Below, in pieces: positions 11,053-23,280 of a DNA stretch of 64,000 bases (positions are counted from its first letter, which is position 1; every line of letters starts with the position of its first letter). The stretch is from positions 8,432,001 through 8,496,000 of the forward strand of contig NC_066272.1 in assembly GCF_905404315.1 (NCBI RefSeq). The letters are read 5' to 3'. A program made the position numbers and the translations under genes. Under the pieces are notes generated by a model that ran no database searches, was not told the DNA's origin, and was given only the letters and a program-made list of their open reading frames with translations. This DNA comes from Leptidea sinapis (lineage: Eukaryota; Arthropoda; Insecta; Lepidoptera; Pieridae).

Positions 11053-11380
11053 AATTTGCGTGTGCCAAGTATAATTTGCGTATGCCAAGTATAATTTGCG
11101 TGTGCCAAGTATAATTTGCGTGTGCCAAGTATAATTTGCGTATGCCAAGTATAATTTGCGTATGCCAAGTATAATTTGCGTGTGCCAAGTATAATTTGCG
11201 TATGCCAAGTATAATTTGCGTATGCCAAGTATAATTTGCGTATGCCAAGTATAATTTGCGTGTGCCAAGTATAATTTGCGTATGCCAAGTATAATTTGCG
11301 TGTGCCAAGTATAATTTGCGTATGCCAAGTATAATTTGCGTGTGCCAAGTATAATTAGCGTGCGACAAGTACACTTTTCG
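11053..11380. repeat. 20-bp minisatellite, about 15 units
   Basis: Units of 20 bp with consensus TRTGCCAAGTATAATTTGCG repeat from 11061 to 11360 with degenerate half units at each edge. R is A or G, giving two interspersed unit types. No unit contains a stop on the minus strand, so all three minus frames stay open and read a repeated 20-residue peptide. The array lies in AT-rich DNA with no gene nearby. Confidence 0.95.
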
Positions 11381-11524
11381 CACGCAATCAATAGTTTCAT
11401 TTACGAAAAAACTCGCGCGTAATTTTAAAATGAGCAAACAACTCTTTTTCAACAGCAACAGCGAACGCCAAGATACTACTTTACCCGCATGAGTAATACA
11501 ATATTTATTACATAATTAATATTT

Positions 11525-12180
11525 TATAATAATTGACGTTCGGTATTTTACTATGAGGTCATGCTGCTGACATTGATATAGTGTTTGCTCTGCAAAAGAG
11601 AGTTTTTGGTGCTATATATCAGCTTGGTTATAGACAGTCTCACAAAGAATAATTTAAAAAAATACTAATAAAAATACTGTTCATTGTCAGTACACTTATG
11701 AAAATTTAATATACGTTCACAAAAATCGTCACCTTTTTGCTCTTAATAGTGATTTTCATTATTATAACACTAGAAATAAGGGATTGCTTGTAACTTATTC
11801 TAGTAGGCTTCATAAGATACATAATAGCATTAAGGGTAAATGTATACACTTCTATAATAAAGTCCCAGCCACTGTTCATGCATTATCTAAAAATAAATTT
11901 AAATGTTTTATAAAAAATGGCTCTGTCGTAAATTCTATTACTCCACTGCAGAATATCTAAACGATCGGACAGCCTGGGACTAAATTATGATTATTTTATA
12001 GCGATAGAAATGACAATTTTTATTGAAAAGAGCGCAAAAAAAGAGTTTCTTGCGCCGCTTCTTCTCTCTCAGAGCGCCATTTGTTTCCGAAGTGGTAGTA
12101 GTATTTAGTAGTTATTAGAAATTACATCAAAAAGAATTCTTAAGGAATCAATTTTGAGAAAAAAATAAATGCCTATATGC
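11525..12180 (+). pseudogene. LINE-C C-terminal and 3' end relic
   Basis: The start reads a diverged GHAADIDIVFALQKR, matching 44235-44415. Near 11755 a frame reads NTRNKGLLVTYSSRLHK and then KCIHFYNKVPATV until a stop at about 11957. The 3' untranslated part (GGACAGCCTGGGACTA, TTTCTTGCGCCGCTTCTTCT, CCATTTGTTTCCGAAG) is shared with 34880-35185. It is the tail of a CR1-group LINE with frameshifts. Confidence 0.65.
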
Positions 12181-12815
12181 ATTTATGTCTTTATAAATAT
12201 ATTATATGAATTTTGTGTATTTCCTAATATTTTTCTTTATTCATATGTAATTTGCCAGTGTCAATTTGGAGCTGTATTGTACATCTGTATCTATATTATA
12301 TTTGTTAATCAAACATATAATACAGCTGATAAACAGAAATTATTATAATTACTTAATTTTCTCGATAAATATTTTTTTATACATAATATATACGTTATAA
12401 GTTTTGCAAGTTTGTAAAAACTTAATTATGAATATTTATTTAAGATTCGTGTTAAACTGACCCAGTGAAAGCTTATGCATGTTGTCAGTAAACAAACATT
12501 GAATCGCGTGTGTTGTTTCCAGTATAATACATTAAAGTCAAATCGAATACAGAATAGTGCTATTTATCACGTTGTTCTTTCACACAATTAACAAGCGGTG
12601 TTTAATTCTTCAACAGCTTCGTACAAATTATACGATAGATATTGCTTACAAAAAGATTTTTAGAAGAAAATTATTTATTTATTGTTATTATATAATTAGT
12701 TATTATTTAATTAATAATTATTTTTAAATTATTTGTAATTTTAATTTATATTAATTAATAATAATTAATTCAAAACAAAACAATTGTAATTGACAATGTT
12801 TAAGTAAAATCAGAG
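12181..12815. other. Very AT-rich DNA
   Basis: Dominated by A and T, especially 12660-12780. No gene or repeat boundary was seen. Confidence 0.5.
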
Positions 12816-13580
12816 AATCATTGAAAGAGTGCTCGATATCAACATAGTTTTAGCATGGATTCCAGGTCATTCAGGCATCCATGGTAATGAGAATGCAGAT
12901 TCCTGTGCAAGGTCAGCTACTCAAACAGGTTCCCTTCAATATTCTGAAATTTGCTCTCAGGACTTACGTGCCATCCTGAAACCCAAGATGTATGAGAGTT
13001 GGTCCAATATATGGCAAGTATCCAAAAATTGAAAAGGTAAATTTTATGGAGAACTCCAACCTGAAATCCTTAAGATTCCCGATAAAACAGTGAAATCAAC
13101 TATTTGTCGTTTGCGCCTTAACCACGTTGTACTCCAGTATTTTTAGCTAAACTTAGGATTAGAGACTCCCTTTGTGAATGTGGTCTAGATGAAGGAAATA
13201 TGGATCATTTGTTCTTCAATTGTCCTTTAATACAATCTTCTTAATACAAATTTATACCTGCTGAAGTTCCCCACACAACTTCCTTTAAATGCCTCCTCTC
13301 CCTAGTTTTTACTCCTTTTGTAAATATTTTGTGTAAATATACTAAAAAGAATTAGATTAAGTTGTAAATATCGTTTATGTAATTATATTTTACAGCATGT
13401 ATATTTGTTTCAGGTATAAAATAAGAAAATAAAACTTGTTTTAATATTTAGCACCGGTCATTACCAAACAAATTAGAATACAAAAATTCTCTAAGCTTGG
13501 TGGTCTTCTTTAACGTGACATTGGCAAACCTGTGGTATACCTTCCACATGAGCCGTAGTAGGAAGAATAGAATAGAATAG
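12816..13580 (+). pseudogene. LINE RNase H domain relic
   Basis: One frame from 12829 to 13032 reads IVLAWIPGHSGIHGNENADS, the H and D containing end of the RNase H fold used by I/R1/jockey-type LINEs. After a stop, other frames continue with a KSTICRLRLNH segment and then a CECGLDEGN-like segment followed by H and C residues, a zinc-binding tail common behind this RNase H. At least two frame breaks are present. The tail ends near a GAATAGAATAGAATAG run at about 13562-13580, possibly the LINE's 3' repeat tail. Confidence 0.75.
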
Positions 13581-14034
13581 ACTTTTGTTCATGTAAAACT
13601 GGGTGTGATAAAACGCAATCTTGGCTTTTGCATTGAGCTGTCTTAGCTTAAGCTCAGCATAATTTTAGATGTCAATTAACTATAAAATCTTAATCGAAGA
13701 TTACTTTTAGCTTATAGCTAGCCACAGAGTAGGGATGGATATTTACGTATTAACTTATACTCAGCTAAGTTTTACGTAAGTAAAGTCTGAGCAAAGTCTA
13801 AGTACGGTCTTTAGCCAGAGTACATAATATACAGCCTACGTATAAGACGGTATTACTTGCCAAATGTCATACTCATAGTTCTAGGTCAAAGGAAGATACC
13901 CTATAAATTTTGATTCCCTTGAGAATGTCAGAAATTTACATTTTTTGCGGTATGATCGGCCGTTTTTATATTAGCTTAGATTGTTTTCACAGCATCAAGA
14001 GACTGTAGATTTGAATATATAGTTTTAATTTCAA
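13581..14034. other. AT-rich DNA, nothing recognised
   Basis: No supported feature. Confidence 0.45.
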
Positions 14035-14165
14035 CTATATACACCTCCACACGACCCCAAAATAAAGAGTCTTGACAGATAGACAGACGGACTTACAACA
14101 AGGTAATCCTATAAGGGTTCCGTTTTTTCCTTTTGAGGTACAGAACACTATAAATATGTGAAACC
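14035..14165. repeat. Probable dispersed repeat
   Basis: Contains GACAGATAGACAGACGGAC followed by AAGGTAATCCTATAAGGGTTCCG, TTTTTTCCTTTTGAGGTAC. I recall this combination as a common insect repeat tail, but there is no second copy in this window to prove it. Confidence 0.35.
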
Positions 14166-14599
14166 TTTGAAGAAATAAATTATTTTTATAAAACCGTAAC
14201 GATTTACTAGAATAATTCATTCATTTTATTATTTTCCTTAAATTTGGATGATTTTCTAAAAGTAAGTTATTGCGATACTTTTTCATCATGGTACATAATA
14301 TATTGGAGGGATTTCTTTCATTCCTGTAAAGAAAACTTTATCGGTATAAGTGTCGAGGAGCGAGTGTCGATTCAAAACAGATTACGAAACACACTAACCC
14401 TTTTTACTTTAACTGTTTCCGATTGTGACGGGCACTCAACTCAATAGACTTTTGTGCGCTACGAATTCAATTCTCCCTTATTTTTCTTTTTCCTTTTTGA
14501 AATTTACTTAAATTAGAGTCTTAGAATCTGCAGGAGGTTATACATTTAATTATTAATATTTTATATGGAACTCGAATAAAAAAATCTGAGAGTTGAAAA

Positions 14600-14740
14600 A
14601 AGCATACTAAGATTTACGAACCATGTGTCACTCGAATCGCTCAGTTGGTAAGAGCATTCGGACGGAACCCTTAAGGTCACGGGTTCGAGTCCCGCTTCGT
14701 TCATAAATTTAATTTATATAAAAAATTTGATTGATCACAC
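14600..14740 (+). repeat. tRNA-R repeat
   Basis: The tRNA-like core is 14634-14702. It has TCGCTCAGTTGGTAAGAGCA as an A-box region, B-box GGTTCGAGTCCCG and 3' arm TTCGTTC. The anticodon stem is disrupted. The left flank still holds the family's CTGAGAGTTGAA block. Confidence 0.65.
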
Positions 14741-15406
14741 GAAATCTATGAATTGAATGAATCAGTATATAAGAGGATGATAATAATTATTAATAACAAA
14801 ATAATCCACACAGGAAATTTCACAATGAAAAGAAACAGAGTGTAGCCAAAGTCTTACAATTTAAAATTAACAATTTAGAAAACATCACAATAGAATAATA
14901 AATGAGTGCGAAAAGTAACTTTATTTTGGAAATTTGAAGGCTTTAATTTTGATATGCTACTGTTTTGGATGTACATGAATTCCCCTATAGTACGTTACAA
15001 TTATCAAACATGAAAACTTATATTACGTTTCACTCGTCAAGAAACGAAATAATGGAGGTGAAGTCTTTAATTTAAAAAAAATATTTACAAATTATTGGTC
15101 AACGACGTTTCAGTCTACATTATATTCTCATTGTGATCTGTCAAAGTCAACAGAAAATATGATCAAACGTTAGCAGCATCTGTGAACCGAAGAATGATAT
15201 ATGCGTCTACATCAGGAAACGAGAAGTAAATATAGAGATTTATTATTGTTTGTTTAGGCGAAGAAAATAATATTGTATGTGGTAGGTTTTTGTTGGTAAA
15301 TATATAATTTTACCTTATTTGCTAAAGAATAAAGCATTATTATTATATTAGCATTAAATAATCCTGGCAATATTGATTTGTGTTATGAAATAATAATGCT
15401 ATTTTT
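14741..15406. other. AT-rich DNA, nothing recognised
   Basis: No supported feature. Confidence 0.45.
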
Positions 15407-16351
15407 AACCGACTTCATAAAGGAGGAGGTTCTCAATTCGATACGTATTTTTTTATGTATATGGGGGAACGATGAGATTTATGATCCAATTTACACGATT
15501 CATCTTTAATTTGATGCGGAACGTTTGCCATTTGGTCCAGACAAAATTTGTAGTTTGGCCCAGTAGTTTTCATATTATGAATATTTTTGTTTACGTGGAT
15601 GATATAATTATAGTTTGTGTACGGCTTATTATGAGTTTTCATTTGGGTTGATTATTTATTATTGTAAAGTATTAAACCATGTCCTGATAAGTGGGTCTTA
15701 AGCTACCCGTCATGCATAGCTAACAAACATTCTTCGCGATATTTAAGTGTCTCACAAGAACATGAAATAGAGTTTCGGGCAGCATTTTTTCGGAGTCTAT
15801 TTCTTTTTCAATTCTCGTTCCTTGGGTATTCTATATTCTTTATTATTTAAGGCACGCGGCACCTTTCGTAGCAGCCTACCAATAGATATGTAAAAAATTC
15901 TATTTAATATCTGACAGAAAAAGCAACGAAATCTTATAGTATACCTGATGTAATCTGGAAAAATGCTTATGTAGTTTACAGAACAACTGTTAAACACTAA
16001 AATGTAATAATTAAAAAAAATCGTTTATAAAAACCGACATCAAAAACTGAAAATTATAAGTCTAATGCAAACCTGATACCCTTTTAATATTAATAAAATA
16101 CGATCTATTGATAGGTTTGAAGTCTTTGCCAAGAAAATTTTATAATAGCAGGTACCTACACTCGCCATACGTGACTTTGTCGGGATAACTTCGTCTAGAA
16201 CAAAACAACAACAGGCACCGACCTAAGCTCTATCAATAAGTAGTATTTTATATATTTTTTGTATCAGGTATACATAACTGGTGCATAAAATAAAATCAAA
16301 TCAATCAAATTTATTAAGTTATTTTATACTTTTCAGCTTATGAAGTCGGTT
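15407..16351. mobile_element. 945-bp inverted-repeat element
   Basis: The left end AACCGACTTCATAA (15407-15420) is the exact reverse complement of the right end TTATGAAGTCGGTT (16338-16351). Both ends carry CATAA where relatives have CAAAA, which supports them as partners of one element. GGAGGAGGTTCTCAATTCG follows the left end, as in the 1970 element. A second partial terminus, AACCGACATCAAAAACTG, sits inside at about 16040 and resembles 33008. No transposase is readable. Confidence 0.55.
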
Positions 16352-17339
16352 TCTTTAAATGTAGTTTTTTTTGTTTCATACCATCAATCAAAATTAACTG
16401 AATTAAGACGAAACACCTAGTGATTACTATTTACGATACGATATACGATTACGGTACAAACTTAAACAAGATTTGCTTGAAATGAAATCAAATCAAAATC
16501 ACTTTATTTATGTAGGTCACGGAAATGACTCTTATGAATGTCAAAAAATATTTTTTATTTCTTATTGAATCTACCACTACTTCGTAAAGGGTTGAGACAC
16601 TCATTTAATTCAAGATTTACATTTCCATCGTTTTACAAATCATTTCAATTACAATATATTTTGTAAATTGATACAACAAACATACTCAAGAAACGTCAAA
16701 TAGTCAATGCCTTACACGAGTAAGTCAAAAAAGTAAATGTAAATTAATACAAAAAAAACTTGTGTACAGTAGCTGTATCATCCAAATACACCGCAAACAA
16801 ATAAAGACATTTTGCGAGCATTTTATAAGCGATTAAAAAAAAATAAAAAATAAAATATGAATCACTAAAAAGTAACAGTCACTAAAAAGTTACAATAAAA
16901 CTATACTACTCTATCTTACAAAATTTATAGAAAACCAGATGGCGAATATCTTTATTTTGTCATAAACAGCTATAATTATTACATTATATAGTCCTCTAGA
17001 CTCGAAAATAGAAAGATTTTAACGTCGGAATTATCTTTTTGTTAATTAGGAGTTGTTTTTTGTTTGTGATATTTCTTAGAAATATCTTTAATCATGTCTG
17101 GCTCAATCTGGCCGTGAAATTCGAAAACGCTTAATATTATTTTTCTTAATAATTGGCTATTGGACATTTTACAGTGAAATAGTGAACTATTATTGTGATT
17201 ACAACAGATTTTCATGATATTATTAAAAAAAAAATATGCGTTTGTTTTGGATGAAAAGGAAGACTTACTTTCTTAGCACAACTTTTTTTTTGGAAATTTG
17301 TTAATTTAAAAAATGTTCAACTTTTCTTGTGAGTGTTTA
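16352..17339. other. AT-rich DNA, nothing recognised
   Basis: No conserved frame or repeat edge was recognised. Confidence 0.5.
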
Positions 17340-17514
17340 GTGAGCAAAGTTCCCGGGGCATAGCTTGTCATGCTCGCTTAGATGCTCGCTCGTGGCGGCG
17401 TCGTGGGGCGTGTCGTTACCTTCCCTAAGATTTATGTGCGAGGGAAATTATGGCTGGTCCATGCGTCATGTTTGTACACGACGGCGGCTTGCGGTGCCTG
17501 GTAGGTCCTGTCTT

Positions 17515-17600
17515 GGGGGATCACGGCCGCCCACTTTCCCTTGCAACATAAGAAGAATCACAGGAGCGTTGCCAGTTTTTCAGAAAGTTGTACACGCTTG
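17515..17600 (-). pseudogene. Short LINE-A tail fragment
   Basis: Reverse complement of the LINE-A 3' end: GATCACGGCCGCCCAC, CTTGCAACATAAGAAG and AATCACAGGAGCGTTGCC. It is preceded by a GC-rich block (17350-17510) that I could not assign. Confidence 0.6.
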
Positions 17601-18764
17601 TATTATATGAAAGCGCGTACACTATATGCACCTTTATTGGTTAAAAAGAGTGGCAATGAGTTTCTTGCCACTTCTTCACATTAAAGTTCTACTTTTCCGA
17701 ATTGGTGGTAAAATCTTTGAAATTCACAAATATCATTTTGACCAACTTATTAGATATGTTTTTTTATTCTTTCTTTCAGTACATGTTATACTAGACCTTT
17801 CTATCGGTTTGTTTTTAACCGATTAACTTTAAGAAATCACTTTAAATTTTGTGAAAAGAAAACCATCTTAGGTGCACTTGAGCATTTTATATTAAAGGGT
17901 ATTCAATGAGAATGAGCTGTCACGCTCAGCTATATCATAGTCGTTACGTGATTAGTCAGAGCAAAATTTACAGATTTGAGCAGATTAATAATATATACAC
18001 AACTATGATATTATATAATATTAATGTTAATAATTTATAAAATAGTAAAAAAAATCTATTTAAATAGAGTATTCTATGCAATTTCAGGTAACAAGAACTA
18101 TATTTTAACTGCTATATCATTTCCTATACTCTATTAATCTTTGCTGGTCATTTTCATTTAACTTAAGAAAAGTTTGTGTTTAGTGATTCGTCGTGTACAA
18201 TCTAGTACTTTATTGAAAAAATTGACGAATCCCTTAACCCTAGCTAAACTATTATTATTCTTGAGAATTAATAACGAAATTTATATTTCTTCAGTAAAAA
18301 TATTTTAGTTTTTGGTATATGTTTTATAAAATGCGCGAGGCTTTATATATTGGCAAATTGGAAATACGTCTTTCATCACTTAACACCGTCTAAAGATTGG
18401 AAGGTTAATGGTCTGGAATAATCCAGAGGCGGTTTGTATCTGGAACATTCCATTTACGCGTAAAGGTGCTTTTGGGATCTTTCTCGTATAAATTCCATTT
18501 ATTTTAAGCTTCGTAGAACTTTTCTGGTCCCGTGAAGTAGACACATTTTATCTCAAATTGTGAAGAAGTCCAGTTGCGAAGGCGAATTCCCAGGGTGGTA
18601 TAAATATTTAATAAATGATACCATCGCTAATAAAATATTTTTACGAAAACACTCAGTTTTAGTTAATAATTTAATAAAGAGCAACTTTCAATAACCGTTA
18701 TACCAAGTTATCAAGAACAACGTATTATGCTTCTATGTGTTATCTAAAGGATGTTAAATTTTCT
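17601..18764. other. AT-rich DNA, nothing recognised
   Basis: A TTGGTTAAAAAGAGTGGCAA patch near 17640 resembles LINE 3' untranslated sequence but is too weak to call. Nothing else is supported. Confidence 0.45.
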
Positions 18765-19196
18765 CTGCTCTGTGAACGGCTAGATCACTTGGCATTGCGT
18801 AGAGACGTCTGCGTCGCTTCATTGTGTGTCTTCTACCGCATTTATCACGGGGAGTGTTCCGAAGAGCTGTGTAACCTGATTCCTGCCGCCGAATCCCACC
18901 TTCGCACGATACGCCACACGTTAAGATATCATCCCCACCATCTGGACGTGTGGCGGTCCTACACAGTGCGGTTTTCAAGGAGCTTTCTTCCACGTATTAC
19001 AAAACTGTGGAATGAGCTGCAGTGTTTCCGGGACGATATGACATGGGTACCTTCAAAAAAAGCGCGTACACCTTCCCTAAAGGCCTGCAACGCTAATGTG
19101 ATTCCTCTGGTGTTGCAAGAGAATGTGGGCAGCGGTGATCACTTAATACCAGGTGAGCCGTACGCTCGTTTGTCCTCCTTTTCCATAAAAAAAGAC
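18765..19196 (+). pseudogene. LINE-A C-terminal fragment
   Basis: A plus frame reads LCERLDHLALRRDVC, CVFYRIYHGECSEELCNLIP and HHLDVWRSYTVRFSRSFLP, the standard LINE-A C-terminus after the reverse transcriptase. A small deletion after WNEL shifts the frame. It ends with the usual CCATAAAAAAA tail. It is 5' truncated, as is typical for incomplete LINE reverse transcription. Confidence 0.85.
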
Positions 19197-19417
19197 TGTT
19201 ACGTGAAGCTATTGAAATAAATAGAAAAAAAAAATACTTAATCATCAATACAGAAGATGGGATATAATACCAGAGATCCAATAATTGAAACACAAAACTA
19301 TATATACCAAAAAATATCATGACATTAATTTTTGCTGTCTACAGCAAATACCACCTCTGAGGCAAAAAATGGCGCTAGGCTTCAAAATAACAAATATGCT
19401 ATCTCGATTTCTGTCAA

Positions 19418-19590
19418 CCGAAGTCCCCCTGAAACGTGTTCTGAAAAGGTCACGAAACGTCGGGTTGACTAAAATAATTATATATTATATATAAATATAT
19501 ATTATTCACATACAAACAATAACACGGGTTTTAATCCTTTATAATTAAAGTGTTTTATTTAAATGTAACACTCGTCGTAATTAAAGAAAA
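19418..19590 (+). repeat. Half copy of a foldback element
   Basis: Contains GTCCCCCTGAAACGTG, CACGAAACGTCGGGTT, ACTAAAATAATTATA and the terminus TTTTAATCCTTTATAA / GTGTTTTATTTAAATGTAAC. The same blocks appear at 45655-45785 in reverse and in both arms at 46146-46435 and 59213-59465. Only one arm is present here. Confidence 0.55.
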
Positions 19591-20004
19591 TACTAGTAAT
19601 TACTATATTATTTACATAATGCTTTACACTGATAGAAACCCTATTTCTACGATATTTGTTTGTGGATCAATGTCTATCTAACATCACTTTACTAAACCTC
19701 CATCATTTGTTATTCTCACCAAGATAAGTGTCAGATAAAAGACACGGCAAAGTCGTGGTGATTTATTGATGAGACTTCACAAACTGTTCCCGCGTCAGAC
19801 GAACTTAGCGCTTGATTACCGATATGGAAGTATTTAGTGGAGATTTCCATTTGATTTAAATATAGATTTTTCTTCTTCACTTAACAAGATTTTTAAATTT
19901 TTTATACCGCAGTAGTAAACTAACAAATTTTAATATTAAAGTTAGGTTTTTAGTTATATATAGCGGGTATATTTTTAGTACAGGATACGGTAATTACCCA
20001 TATA
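19591..20004. other. AT-rich DNA, nothing recognised
   Basis: No supported feature. Confidence 0.45.
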
Positions 20005-20305
20005 TTTTTTTTATAATAGTAAGCGACGAGACGAGTTGGGCGTTCATTTGATGGTAATTGATACACCCTGCCCATTACAATGCATTGCCACTCAGGATTC
20101 TTGAAATACCCAAAAATTCCAAGCCCAAACATTATATGTTAAGTCTCATTTGCCCAGTAATTTCGCTAGCTACGGCGCCCTTCAGACCGAAACCCATTAA
20201 TGCTTACACATTACTGCTTCACGGCAGAAATAGGCAATTGTAGGCCGTTGTAGTACCCATAATCTAACCGGCATCCTGTGCAAAGGAGCCTCCCAATGGT
20301 ATATG
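20005..20305 (-). repeat. SINE-A copy, minus orientation
   Basis: Near-complete. It starts with the reversed A-rich tail (TTTTTTTTATAATAG), then AGACGAGTTGGGCGTTC, TGCCCATTACAATGCA, TTGCCCAGTAATTTCG, CACGGCAGAAATAGG and ends with CTGTGCAAAGGAGCCTCCC. A small gap lies in the GCGCTCGTCACC region. Confidence 0.8.
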
Positions 20306-21079
20306 CCTATAAAAGGCATTAGATTGAAAGTCAAGAAGAATACAGATTTTGAACACAAAAGATAGTGTTTTTAGACTCCGAATTTGTCACATTCCTAATA
20401 GTTTCCCATTTAATTTGATCGAGTACAGCTTTCGTGAGTTTAGATTAAAAAGCATAAAAACAAACTCTTACCATTGCAGGCGAAGATTAGATAGTGTGAA
20501 TTGTTTTTCGTGCTCTTATACATTGCGATATTAATTTCTATGTGCATATTCTTGGAAGTTCGAAATTGCTGTTTTTACTGCTGAATTTTGTCTGTTTGCC
20601 AATCCTTCAATATATAATCATATAATCTATTGTAAATATAGTTAAAAGTATTATTTAAAAACATTTAATTAATATAGCTATGTTATTAAAATACTAATAA
20701 ATTTCGAATGATCTGATTGCAAATTACATATGCAGGGATCACTCAGTTTAATTAAATTTAGAGCACATTCAATACTAGCATGAGATTATTGTCAATGGCG
20801 CACTACAAATAACAATAACATTGGTTTTTATTTTTTAATCAGATTTGCGGCCGTGGTTCACGTACATTTATGTATGGTATGCATATAAGAACAAAAATAA
20901 AATAAAATAAAATAAGGTATTGTTATACAGCACGAACGATTTCTTATTTTGCTTTCAACTACGATACAATTTATTTGATGTAAAAAAAACTTTATGTGAC
21001 ATATAGCGTTTATACAAACCAAGAGATTTTTTTAAATTTAACTATTAACATAAACAATTTGTTATGTTTTAAAAGTGAT
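20306..21079. other. AT-rich DNA, nothing recognised
   Basis: No supported feature; a short (AAAAT)n patch is near 20900. Confidence 0.45.
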
Positions 21080-21450
21080 AGCCCTCACTTCTAGGATTAA
21101 TACACAAATAAAAATTGAAAACAAAATTTTATGAACGATACGGGGCCCGAACCCACGACCTCTGGCGTTCCGTGCCAGTGCTCTCCCAACTGAGCTAACC
21201 GTTCGAGTCATGTATCTGCATAAAATCTTGTGTGCTTTGTTCTACTCTCAGGTTGTGGCTTCATCTACAGGATTTACTTTACAGTTGATAACCTATTCAA
21301 CCCCAATATTTCCATATTAGGAAATTGACTTGATTTTATGACGATACGTCACTCGAACGGCTAGCTCATTTGGGAGAGCACTGGTACGGAACGCAAGTCG
21401 AACTTGGGTTCGAGCCCCGCATTGTTCATAAAATTTGGTTTTCAAATGTT
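21080..21450. repeat. Inverted pair of tRNA-like cores
   Basis: A minus-strand core (21133-21204, 72 nt) and a plus-strand core (21355-21427, 73 nt) face away from a ~150-bp spacer carrying CTCAGGTTGTGGCTTCATCT and TTTACAGTTGATAACC. In the minus copy the acceptor ends GAACGGT and ATCGTTC pair, and the anticodon arm CTGGC-ACGGAAC-GCCAG is perfect. The loop has C, not T, at position 33. The plus copy has a damaged anticodon stem. The outer flanks are also inverted (CAAAATTTTATGAAC and GTTCATAAAATTTGG). Confidence 0.75.
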
Positions 21451-22789
21451 ATTATTGTATTTTTAACATACAACGACCTTTCTTAATGCAGCCAATAAAT
21501 ATCATTATTAACTGGTTCTATAGTATATAATAGCAATTTGACCCGAGAAGCTTTAAATATAATATTACTGACTTTTTTCCGCGGCTTCGCTAGCGTTGAT
21601 GACCTTAAATAATATTACCGTATGAGAATAAAAAAAATCAATTTTTTATCTGACCTTCTGGTCATTATTATATATTCTATATATTATGATATTCTTATCA
21701 TAAGCATTTCAGTATTCCAAAACGTAATTTATTTAAAAAAATGCTGTTTAGGCCCTTCAATACATTGTTTTATTTTTGGAAAGCATTTCAAAAAGAAAAT
21801 AAAAACTGAAAATAAATAATAAATGAATAAGCTAAAGCAGATATGTTAAAGCATATTTATTCACTATAACTTAGATTTTTGAGTAACAGAGTTAAAAATA
21901 TTTTGAAATGTAAATAATTATAATTAAGATAAAATAACCGTTAAATCATTAACTTTTTTTAATTATGTATTTAGTTTGATTTACTGTTCATTTATTAATA
22001 ATTTTTAGAGAGTATCAAGTTTAAAACAGTTGATTGGAACTTACTATACCTACTCTACTACTCTCTCTACTCGCTCTCCTACTCTACTCTACAAAATTGA
22101 ATTGTGAAAATAAATAAAAACCTCATAACAAAAAAATTTACCGCCAAAAAAGCTAAAAAGCACAGAATAATAACACTTTTCACTTTAACTTTTTACTTAG
22201 TTCTTAAGCTATACCTAAGTATTTTTAAGCCGCCGCAGTAATTTTTTATTCATTCATTTAGATCGTACTATAATTAAATAATAATAATAATACATTAATG
22301 TGAGGATCATCTCGTCATCTGGGTACACTTTTGACAGAAGCTGCGGACAATATTCTACTTTCCTCATTCAAAGATTGAGTAATGTAACTTTGTTGATTAC
22401 TCACACTAACTGTAGTATTACGATTAGATTGCACAGTGGAAAACATCGCACGCAATTTTTTGTTTGTTTACTGGCAACATGTACAATCATTAAATGTTTC
22501 GACTTAAGCGAACGTAACAGTGTTCACAATACGCATGAATATGTATGAGCTATTTACGTATAAATGTCATATTTACAGTTCATGAATTTAGCAAATGCGG
22601 AGCTACAACAAAGCTCACAACAGACAACATAATAATGTAAACGTAACATGACAAAGAACAACATTAAACTTACAACTAGCAGAACGACTTTTACTTACCT
22701 ACTTGTAGATATAATTATTGTTGCTGTAAGCCTGAAAAATATTTTATATTACTTGAGATATCGCTCTTGTCAACTCTCTAATATGATGA
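21451..22789. other. AT-rich DNA, nothing recognised
   Basis: A CTACTCTACT-rich patch is at 22050-22095. No gene could be supported. Confidence 0.45.
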
Positions 22790-23045
22790 TATAATATCTC
22801 AATTTCCTAATATGCAAATATTGGGGTCGAGCAGGTTATCAACTGTAAAGTTAATCCTGTAGATGAAGCCACAACCTGAGAGTTGAACAAAGCAGACAAG
22901 ATTTTATAACGATACGTCACTCGAACGGTTAGCTCAGTTAGTTAGAGCACCGGCACGGAACGCCGGAGGTCGTGGGTTCGAGTCCCGCATCGTTTATAAA
23001 ATTTTAATTGTGTATTAATCCTAGAAGTGGGTTATCACTTTTAAA
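22790..23045 (+). repeat. tRNA-R repeat, best-preserved core
   Basis: The core 22923-22995 (73 nt) folds as a full cloverleaf: acceptor GAACGGT/ATCGTTT with wobble pairs, A-box TAGCTCAGTTAGTTAGAGCA, anticodon arm CCGGC-ACGGAAC-GCCGG, T arm GTGGG-TTCGAGT-CCCGC. The middle of the loop is GGA, which would be serine, but there is no long variable arm and position 33 is C. A real tRNA would have U33. Shared flanks with six other copies make a dispersed tRNA-derived repeat the better reading. Confidence 0.7.
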
Positions 23046-23134
23046 ATATAACAAATTGTTTAGATTTCCAAATGAGATTTATTTATAAAATAATGTTTGA
23101 ATTTTAAATGCTTTACAAGTAAAAACGCGTACGT

Positions 23135-23280
23135 GCGAATTTGATAACAAAATTTATGAACGATGCGGGACTCGAACATTCGATTTCTGGCGTTCCGTGC
23201 GAGTGCTCTTCTACCGAGCCAACCGGCTGGCTAAATTTACTTTGTGTATTTAATCCCAGAAGTGACAGTTATCACTTTTA
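23135..23280 (-). repeat. tRNA-R repeat, minus orientation
   Basis: The core is 23158-23228 with ATCGTTC at its 3' end and a mutated 5' end. The anticodon stem no longer pairs. It lies in inverted orientation to the 22923 core, and ends with the family block TAATCCCAGAAGTGA. Confidence 0.65.

Noticed and set aside
11053..11380. CRISPR array
   Set aside because: The repeats are contiguous without unique spacers, and the genome is eukaryotic.
10913..11458. 181-codon minus-strand frame
   Set aside because: Most of it is the 20-bp minisatellite read in all three frames.
22300..22548. 82-codon plus-strand frame
   Set aside because: No similarity to any family I know and no splice or promoter support; length is within chance.
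22923..22995. Working tRNA-Ser(GGA) gene
   Set aside because: The cloverleaf folds, but position 33 is C, the long variable arm of tRNA-Ser is absent and the sequence is part of a dispersed repeat.
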